Source: Acanthaster planci
Lineage: Eukaryota; Echinodermata; Asteroidea; Valvatida; Acanthasteridae
Direction of reading: 5' to 3'
NCBI RefSeq assembly: GCF_001949145.1
Contig: NW_019091552.1
Coordinates: forward strand, 692,420 to 756,419
Length of the DNA: 64,000 bases
The notes under the pieces are model-generated. The model searched no databases and was not told the origin of the DNA. It saw only the letters and a list, made by a program, of their open reading frames with translations. The translations under genes and the position numbers were made by a program. Positions 59,901-64,000 of this stretch are shown piece after piece (within the stretch, counting starts at the first letter, position 1; every line of letters starts with the position of its first letter).

Positions 59901-62900
59901 GACCAGCTTTGATGACGTCAGCACAGTTGGACCAATCACAGGCGGGTATTACATGCTACAAGAGAAGGCAGTCGCACAACTTTTTTCCCAAGGCCCCAAG
60001 CCAGCTCTTTACACACTTGTGACGCATTTGTGAGTATTAAATTACATTGTCATTTTTGTGATGTGTTGACTCATTGTTTCACTTATTTATTGTTATCTTG
60101 CTAAGTGGCTACACTGATAGTAACTTATTCATGTAAACATTTTAAACAGAGAAAGCTTTTGTCATTATTGTGAAGTATGATCTCTTACGTGACTACAGTT
60201 TCGCTATAAAAATCGCATTTTTCGTGATGCTATTTTCCTATATTGGACCATCGGTCCCAAATCAGTAAAAAATTCTTAAAATTAGCCGGATTGAAATCAG
60301 CGTTTTAATGGTCAGTTTATTTACAGAGTTTTACCAAAGTTTTCGAAGCACTGGGCTTATTTGTCGTTCTCTTGTTTTTGCTATCCTTGGAACAAATTTG
60401 TAATCGTTTGACGGGAAAATATTTGTTTTTGTTTTTTTTTTCTCATCAGTGAAAACTGTCCCTCACGGAAGGTCATACGGTTATCCTGCGAAGATCAAGG
60501 TTTGTTTACCAGCCATATGCAGTTAGAGCAAAAGGAAACTAAAACCAAACAAAGATTGTCTAGGAGGAATTAGTTTATACCATGAACAGTTACTGCAAAT
60601 CGATTATAATACCAGTTTTTCCCTGAGTTAAGTGGGGTAAAATATTGACTTTTTTATAATTGTCTGTGATAGGTATCTAGATGTGAATTTTCAGAAACAA
60701 AACGTACTTACATGGCCAATCCAAGTAGTTACAATAGTCAGTTGGTTTCCCAGACCAAATTTTTGACAGGTCTTTCAATGCGCAGCAGCCACCACAGTCA
60801 CGTGATTGAAACCAGAGGAAGTCTTCACGGTTGAACTATTGCTGTTTCGTTGACTTTTCTGTATAAATATCCAGGAGTCTAGAGAGAGCTGCGACATAAG
60901 TGTCACTACTTTTGGACAAGCTGACAGGTGTTAGCACCAGTGCACGCGCTGCTGTATACATAACAGCCATTTTGTTTCCAAAATTTGAAGCTAGCGCTAC
61001 GCTCTCTATAGACCTATCCGGTGACAAGAATTAGGAGCCATTACTGCGGTGTCCCTATACACTCATGAACAGATGAGATTCGCGCATTAAATGCTTCCTC
61101 ATCAATGGAAGTGCACTGGATACCAAAATTACTCACGCGTCAAGTTTAGGAATGCGCCCCTGAGTGACGGGGACACCGCAGCAAGTGCGTCAGGGAACCG
61201 GTATATGTACAGCTCTTGTAGCTTCAGTGCGCGAGGGCCCTCCCGAACCACAGCTTTATCCATTTTTTCATCTCTCAGACTGTGGCACACTGGGCCAGAT
61301 GCCACGAATAGTGAACGGGAGGGACGTGGTCCCCGGGGAAGCGCCTTGGATGGTTTCCCTCAGCCACCCTAGGGGAGATACTGTCGACCATTTCTGTGGG
61401 GGCGCCCTCATATCCAACAAATGGGTCATCACAGCTGGACATTGCGCGTGAGTATTCGCCTTGAGCAGAAGCACCCCTTCATCAGTTGTAAAGAGCCATG
61501 TTGGTGGGAAGAGTTCATTTTTGTCGGTAGCGATGCCACTGTAACGCGTGCATAGTCGTTCGTTAACCAGCGAAGTGCAGTTCTCGCAAAAGGAGCCTCT
61601 GTTGCTAGGTCCATCTCGGTGATCATGACAACTTACCTTGACACATGCGTTATACTGGGTAGTAAATTTATCACCGGGCAAATCAGCCTGTCCATAGGCC
61701 TGATAAGTCATTGCGAGGAAGGAGTGTTCAATCCGTCTTACATGGGCTGACCAAAAGGAATTCATCCACCGATACTGGTGATTCAGAAAAATTGTGAACA
61801 TTCAATACTAGTGCAGCAAACACTGTGGGAAGCAGTCGTCATACCAACAGAGTTAACCAGAATTAGTCAGATTTAATGAGAATGACCAGTCGAGCTTCCT
61901 GTGTTGTCTATCGGACAAGCTGTCTCGTAGAATAACCCTTGGGAGGAAAATTGTCATTTTGACATCCTACATTCTTGCCAAGCTCTTTTTAGAGTGTGAA
62001 TCAATTATAGATGGTGCAATTTTGAAACAGGTCTGTGATACATTTCAAAGTATTCCTTCGCAATTTGCTGATCTAAGAGTATAGCAATATCTCTAGAGTG
62101 TTAATATACTGTAGTGTGTTTAAAGAAGTGAATGGAATCGTTGAGGAAACTACAGTTGCTCTTACGGTATATTCCTAAATCTCCCCGAAACCTCCCAGGA
62201 GCGGCATTACACAACCGAATGTTCTTATGGGTTCTGTCAACCTGACTGGGACGGACGGGTATGAGCAGATCCGCCAGAGCAGGCGGAGCATCCCTTTCCC
62301 TAATTACATCAACTTCAACGTCAACGACATCGCGCTGCTGGAGCTGGACGTTCCTGTCTCCATCAGCGAGCGAGTCCGGCCCGTGTGTCTCCCGCCCAGG
62401 AACGACTCGCACCTGACCAAGGCGGGCAGGTCGGGGACTGTGACTGGCTGGGGCGGCACTATTCCACTCGGTAAGCCTGTGGCCAATATTTCCAGAATGA
62501 CTTGGACCCACAGGGGTGGATCCAGGAGGGCACACCCCCTTTTTTGCCTGACCTCCCTGATTTTACTTCCTCGACCCTGGAATTTTCACTTCAAGACGCC
62601 CCCCTTCGGAATATCCTGGATCTTCTCTTGCCCAAAGTCCCTCACATTTGGTCAAGTTTGGTTCATCTAAATGGGGTCTTTTCCTCATGCATCTTTCACA
62701 TTTTAGCAACTCGCTTCTGCGGATCAAAGAAATTTGCATGAGTCCACCAAATAGGTCCTACACTCTACACCGCACCGCTACCTGTAAAATGCCCCTTTTG
62801 CAGACATGCGTTATAACTCATGTATAATTCATTCTCCTCCACCACTGTCAAACTCCACCACTGCATTACTTGTTCCATCAGAATTACTGCAAAGTTGTTA

Positions 62901-63835
62901 TGATTTTGTATTAGGCATAACACCTTTCGTGCTGCAGACGGCCCGTGCAACTATCGTTGACACCGAGACCTGCAAGAATTTCGAGGAAAAGGTCTATGTT
63001 AACGAGAAAGTAATCTGCTGCATGAACCAGCACGGAGAGCAAAATTCTTGCAAGGTTGGTGAAGATTAGAGAAATAGTTCTTTGAGAGTTTAAGGCCGGA
63101 GAATGTTGGATTCCCATGCTTCTGACGGAAGGTGTGTTTAACCGATAGAAATAACTGATGTTGGAATGAAATGTGGATTGGATGACGAGAAAAACAATGT
63201 ATTTTTGAGGGAAGCCAGAGTTTTGCCAAATTACTTCAGTTATTTGCTGATAGGGGAGATACAAAGCAGTGTAACCTGCAGGATTGGGTACAATCTTTAT
63301 CAGTACGCATATTAAATATGCATAGTTAGTCACTGACTATGCGTAGTGACTAATCACATTCACTCGCAAGGACTTCAGAATATTATGTTGCACTTAACTT
63401 AAGCCGTGTCCGAAAGACATGGCTCCAGCTTGCAATGTTGCACGCGCCCGCGAATGCCACCAGCTGGCGGCTGACTCCATTTGTCATATAGATACGTGTA
63501 TTATCGCAGGCCGTAGCATAAGACTCGTCGCTGTGATAGTGGATGTCAAAGCAGCATTTTGGAAACCCGGAGGGGAGCCTGGAATTGTTTGCTAAAACTG
63601 AGTTTGCTTTCAAGAACTAACGTGTCTTTACAGGCATGACTAATCTACAGTTCAAATTCCTGCCCCACAGGGAGATAGTGGTGGACCTCTGGTTGTGTCA
63701 GACGGCGGTAAATGGTATCAGGTCGGACTGGTCAGTCGCGGCGGCACACCCAGCTGCTCTTCTCCTGGTCAGGTTGTGGTCTACACACGATTGTCCTCGT
63801 TTATCGATTTTATAGAGAAATATGTTAAAGGTTGA
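41761..63835 (+). CDS. Mosaic type II transmembrane serine protease (corin/enteropeptidase-like), 23 exons, N-terminus missing
   Basis: Cell-surface serine protease (S1 family) with a short basic cytosolic tail, one signal-anchor helix and a large ectodomain. The visible exons encode about 1283 residues in frame. Domain order: TM; HYR; LDLa x3; Frizzled; CUB; LDLa x7; CUB-like; LDLa; SRCR; trypsin. From the TM exon through the last LDLa exon, all exon junctions are phase 1, the classical signature of domain shuffling. The protease domain has the activation site MPR/IVNG, a light-chain Cys (DCGTL) that can pair with RPVCLP, and the triad TAGHC, NDIALL, GDSGGP. Frizzled, LDLa, SRCR and trypsin occur together in mammalian corin, but corin lacks HYR and CUB, and enteropeptidase lacks Frizzled and HYR. 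The role of this protein is unknown; related enzymes process secreted precursors at the cell surface. TGA stop at 63833-63835; no AATAAA is seen in the last 165 bases. Confidence 0.9.
43829..44245 (+). repeat. Interspersed repeat R1, copy 2 (contains the assembly gap)
   Basis: CATGGGCGTAAATCCC, TATATACCCCCTCC, TTGAATCATCCCCCACTT, GTGAGCAAAAAA and GTAATGCATATTAC are in the same order as in the copies at 5721 (minus) and 53140. An expanded A-rich tract is present near 43925-43965, and the N run interrupts the right part; CAATGGCTGGGCAAGTCA follows it. Confidence 0.75.
44124..44161. other. Assembly gap (38 N)
   Basis: A run of N directly before a C homopolymer. It falls inside repeat R1, so the gap probably reflects repeat or homopolymer sequencing failure. 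The true length is unknown. Confidence 0.95.
44382..44397 (+). repeat. (CA)n microsatellite
   Basis: A short perfect run of CA dinucleotides. Confidence 0.8.
45233..45484 (+). CDS. Protease exon: HYR (hyalin repeat) domain
   Basis: Residue pattern [43 protein letters not shown] and CTFPVAV is diagnostic for an HYR domain, an Ig-like adhesive module frequent in echinoderm and other invertebrate ectodomains. Phase 1 in and out. Codon use is GC-rich, unlike the flanking introns. Confidence 0.92.
46961..47071 (+). CDS. Protease exon: LDLa repeat 1
   Basis: Six cysteines with [18 protein letters not shown] and DASDETLC, the standard calcium-binding LDL-receptor class A module. Phase 1-1. Acceptor TTCTCGATAG, donor GTAAGT. 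Confidence 0.9.
48141..48260 (+). CDS. Protease exon: LDLa repeat 2
   Basis: Six cysteines: [33 protein letters not shown]. The usual SDE is replaced by EDE, but the acidic calcium ligands are kept. Phase 1-1; acceptor TACTTTCCAG, donor GTAAGC. Confidence 0.87.
49615..49728 (+). CDS. Protease exon: LDLa repeat 3 (weak)
   Basis: Six cysteines in LDLa spacing ([31 protein letters not shown]), but CDG is CNN and SDE is RDE, so calcium binding may be weakened. Phase 1-1; acceptor TCCATTGCAG, donor GTGAGT. Confidence 0.82.
50611..50964 (+). CDS. Protease exon: Frizzled cysteine-rich domain
   Basis: 118 residues with all ten cysteines of a Frizzled CRD. Key segments: [32 protein letters not shown] and [10 protein letters not shown] single exon in phase 1-1. 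This is the module that ties the protein to corin, whose Frizzled domains bind its pro-hormone substrate. Acceptor CTTCTTTTGTCAG, donor GTATAA. Confidence 0.92.
51357..51728 (+). CDS. Protease exon: CUB domain 1
   Basis: 124 residues. [20 protein letters not shown] is the signature start of a CUB domain; further on, [19 protein letters not shown] and GFHFRVIQV are its later strands. Phase 1-1; acceptor TTCATCCTGTAG, donor GTAAGT. Confidence 0.9.
52201..52314 (+). CDS. Protease exon: LDLa repeat 4
   Basis: [32 protein letters not shown]: six cysteines and full acidic cluster. Phase 1-1; acceptor CCAACTGTAG, donor GTGAGG. Confidence 0.89.
53140..53525 (+). repeat. Interspersed repeat R1, copy 3
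   Basis: CATGGGCATAAATCCTGG, GTATATATCCCC, GATGGGCTATTGAATCATCC, GATGAGCAAAAAAA, CCCAACGACTAA, TGCCATTCTGATG, GGCCGGGCAAGTCACC and CAGATTTACACC. This is the most complete copy of the three and lies in a protease intron, ending about 170 bases before LDLa exon 5. Confidence 0.8.
53693..53797 (+). CDS. Protease exon: LDLa repeat 5
   Basis: [31 protein letters not shown]: six cysteines. Phase 1-1; acceptor CGTTTCCCGCAG, donor GTCAGT. Confidence 0.89.
54225..54326 (+). CDS. Protease exon: LDLa repeat 6, lacking Cys1 and Cys3
   Basis: [33 protein letters not shown]. Only four cysteines: the first and third are absent, and these two normally bond to each other. The C2-C5 and C4-C6 pairs and part of the acidic cluster remain. 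Good splice sites (CTTACCACGCAG, GTAAGT) and phase 1-1 argue for a real exon and not a relic. Confidence 0.8.
54990..55097 (+). CDS. Protease exon: LDLa repeat 7
   Basis: [33 protein letters not shown]: a canonical repeat with SDE. Phase 1-1; acceptor TTTCTTTGTCAG, donor GTAAGC. Confidence 0.91.
55448..55558 (+). CDS. Protease exon: LDLa repeat 8
   Basis: [33 protein letters not shown]: canonical. The donor is read as C/GTACGT, which gives phase 1 and the correct join to the next exon; a nearby GTGAGC would give the wrong phase. Confidence 0.88.
56095..56202 (+). CDS. Protease exon: LDLa repeat 9
   Basis: [32 protein letters not shown]: six cysteines and SDE. Phase 1-1; acceptor TTTCTCTTCAG, donor GTGAGT. 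Confidence 0.9.
56385..56580 (+). repeat. Degenerate short tandem repeat with a perfect double unit
   Basis: GGCAGTCACAGACAACCAGTA occurs twice in direct succession at about 56531-56573, and related GTAAGCAGTTGCAAGTAGT units flank it. A minisatellite in a protease intron. Confidence 0.6.
56957..57109 (+). CDS. Protease exon: LDLa repeat 10 with linker
   Basis: [35 protein letters not shown], then a short linker KTIPPQDE. Phase 1-1; acceptor CTTGCTTTTCAG, donor GTAGGA. Confidence 0.89.
57700..58032 (+). CDS. Protease exon: CUB-like domain 2
   Basis: 111 residues. [21 protein letters not shown], then [18 protein letters not shown], followed by [22 protein letters not shown]. The Cys-x-W pattern and closing strands fit a CUB domain, although the usual YPNNY start is missing and only one Cys pair is present. 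Phase 1-1. Confidence 0.75.
58964..59077 (+). CDS. Protease exon: LDLa repeat 11
   Basis: [34 protein letters not shown]: six cysteines, with CDQ instead of CDG. It is placed between CUB-like domain 2 and SRCR. Phase 1-1; acceptor TTTTATTTGAAG, donor GTGAGT. Confidence 0.86.
59383..59530 (+). CDS. Protease exon: SRCR domain, first part
   Basis: 49 residues plus two bases. [24 protein letters not shown] is the Cys-W...VC-x2-GY signature of a scavenger-receptor cysteine-rich domain. Phase 1 in, phase 2 out; acceptor CATTTAACCGCAG, donor GTTAGT. Confidence 0.82.
59889..60029 (+). CDS. Protease exon: SRCR domain, middle part
   Basis: [23 protein letters not shown] and ALYTLVTH; it joins CNEYGYG from the previous exon in phase 2 and leaves in phase 2. 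Placement corresponds to the central loop of SRCR domains in type II serine proteases. Acceptor TTTCAACTGCAG, donor GTGAGT. Confidence 0.78.
60450..60499 (+). CDS. Protease exon: SRCR domain end (50-bp micro-exon)
   Basis: [17 protein letters not shown], the C-terminal strand of an SRCR domain with the paired cysteines. Phase 2 in, phase 1 out into the protease domain. Acceptor TTTTTCTCATCAG, donor GTTTGT. Confidence 0.82.
60878..61012 (+). repeat. MITE-like element family C, copy 2
   Basis: Ends CTAGAGAGAGCTGCGACAT and GCTAGCGCTACGCTCTCTATAG form an inverted pair; CATAACAGCCATTTTG corresponds to CATAATGAACAGCCATGG of copy 1. It directly abuts a family B copy. Confidence 0.62.
61013..61195 (-). 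repeat. MITE-like element family B, copy 3
   Basis: On the minus strand it reads GCGCATTCCTAAACTTGACGC, GTTGATGAGGAAGCATT-like and GGGACACCGCAGTAATGGC, as in the copy at 15661. The inverted ends both contain TGCGGTGTCCC. It sits only about 85 bases upstream of the exon carrying the protease activation site. Confidence 0.75.
61279..61447 (+). CDS. Protease exon: activation site and catalytic His
   Basis: [14 protein letters not shown]: Cys for the bond to the protease domain and an Arg cleavage site for zymogen activation. HFCGGALIS and VITAGHC carry Cys42-His57-Cys58 (chymotrypsin numbering). Phase 1 in, 2 out; acceptor CATCTCTCAG, donor GTGAGT. Confidence 0.92.
62199..62470 (+). CDS. Protease exon: catalytic Asp
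   Basis: [13 protein letters not shown] includes Asp102; VRPVCLPP has the Cys that pairs with the pre-protease chain; TVTGWGGT is the standard GWG segment. Phase 2 in, 1 out; acceptor AACCTCCCAG, donor GTAAGC. Confidence 0.92.
62500..62620 (+). repeat. Probable interspersed repeat fragment in the last but two protease intron
   Basis: ACAGGGGTGGATCCAGGAGGGCACACCCCC is followed by a pyrimidine-rich tract. Such segments are common in repeats of marine invertebrates. Only a fragment can be delimited by eye. Confidence 0.35.
62915..63054 (+). CDS. Protease exon: S1-pocket wall (Asn189)
   Basis: [17 protein letters not shown], then [15 protein letters not shown]. The residue six before the catalytic Ser, normally Asp189 in trypsin-like enzymes, is Asn (AAT at 63043-63045). 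The start at 62915 (acceptor GATTTTGTATTAG) is required for phase; a CAG closer to the motif would break the frame. Confidence 0.88.
63671..63835 (+). CDS. Protease exon: catalytic Ser and stop
   Basis: GDSGGPLVV contains Ser195; VSRGG has Arg (CGC at 63737-63739) at the position normally held by Trp215; [16 protein letters not shown] is the closing strand and C-terminal helix. Stop TGA at 63833-63835. Acceptor CCTGCCCCACAG, phase 0. Confidence 0.92.
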   Translation, partial: GDSGGPLVVSDGGKWYQVGLVSRGGTPSCSSPGQVVVYTRLSSFIDFIEKYVKG

Positions 63836-64000
63836 TGCTTTGTCACTCTGTCGTTCTTTGTGTCAGCGGAAGTTCCCGTTTCTGTGCATTAGTTTACCTC
63901 GCATACGAGGTTCCAAGGGGCTTGAGATGAAGAATCTTTGTTTTTATTGTTTGGCGAAATTTCGTTTTTCTTTAAAGGGTCCAAGTGATGAGTCGTCTGA

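Noticed and set aside
62936-62942. CTGCAG at 62933-62938 as acceptor of the Asn189 exon
   Set aside because: It would join in the wrong phase and lead to a stop within eight codons; TATTAG at 62914 gives the correct frame and the conserved PFVLQ segment.
1-64000. CRISPR array, bacterial operon, prophage or insertion sequence
   Set aside because: No regularly spaced direct repeats with unique spacers, no ribosome-binding-site-led gene runs; the genes are spliced and the DNA is eukaryotic.

Overview
This window is nuclear DNA from an animal, most likely an invertebrate deuterostome (echinoderm-, hemichordate- or amphioxus-like). The reasons are small exons with GT-AG introns in all three recognisable genes, an extracellular domain mix (HYR, Frizzled, CUB, LDLa, SRCR, trypsin) typical of such genomes, tRNA-derived SINEs, many small inverted-repeat (MITE-like) elements and scattered ACATGTACATG-type motifs. 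The species itself cannot be read from the sequence. Exons below were built by hand from splice signals, reading frame and domain motifs; every junction described keeps frame.

Layout. (1) 508-6004, minus strand: six exons of a secreted proteinase K-like subtilase with signal peptide, I9 propeptide and complete Asp/His/Ser triad; its 3' end lies off the left edge. (2) 6005-9208: intergenic, no gene recognised. (3) 9209-18582, minus strand: a complete eight-exon gene for a 325-residue type I membrane protein with two thioredoxin-like domains, one transmembrane helix and a C-terminal KKxx ER-retrieval signal. (4) 18583-41760: about 23 kb with no gene I can support; it holds MITEs, SINEs, a CGTCG-rich tract and two diverged copies of a long non-coding segment. 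(5) 41761-63835, plus strand: 23 exons of a very large type II transmembrane serine protease related to corin/enteropeptidase, with the order TM - HYR - 3 LDLa - Frizzled - CUB - 7 LDLa - CUB-like - LDLa - SRCR - trypsin. Its extreme N-terminal exon was not found. A 38-base N gap sits in its first intron.

The three genes look like independent neighbours, not one system. Two are extracellular or cell-surface proteases and one is a probable ER thiol-oxidoreductase. The most interesting points are the composite protease and its changed S1 pocket (Asn at the usual Asp189 position, Arg at position 215), an LDLa repeat that has lost exactly one disulfide pair, an unusually open intron after the Frizzled exon, a GC-AG intron in the subtilase, and several repeat families present in two or three copies within the window.
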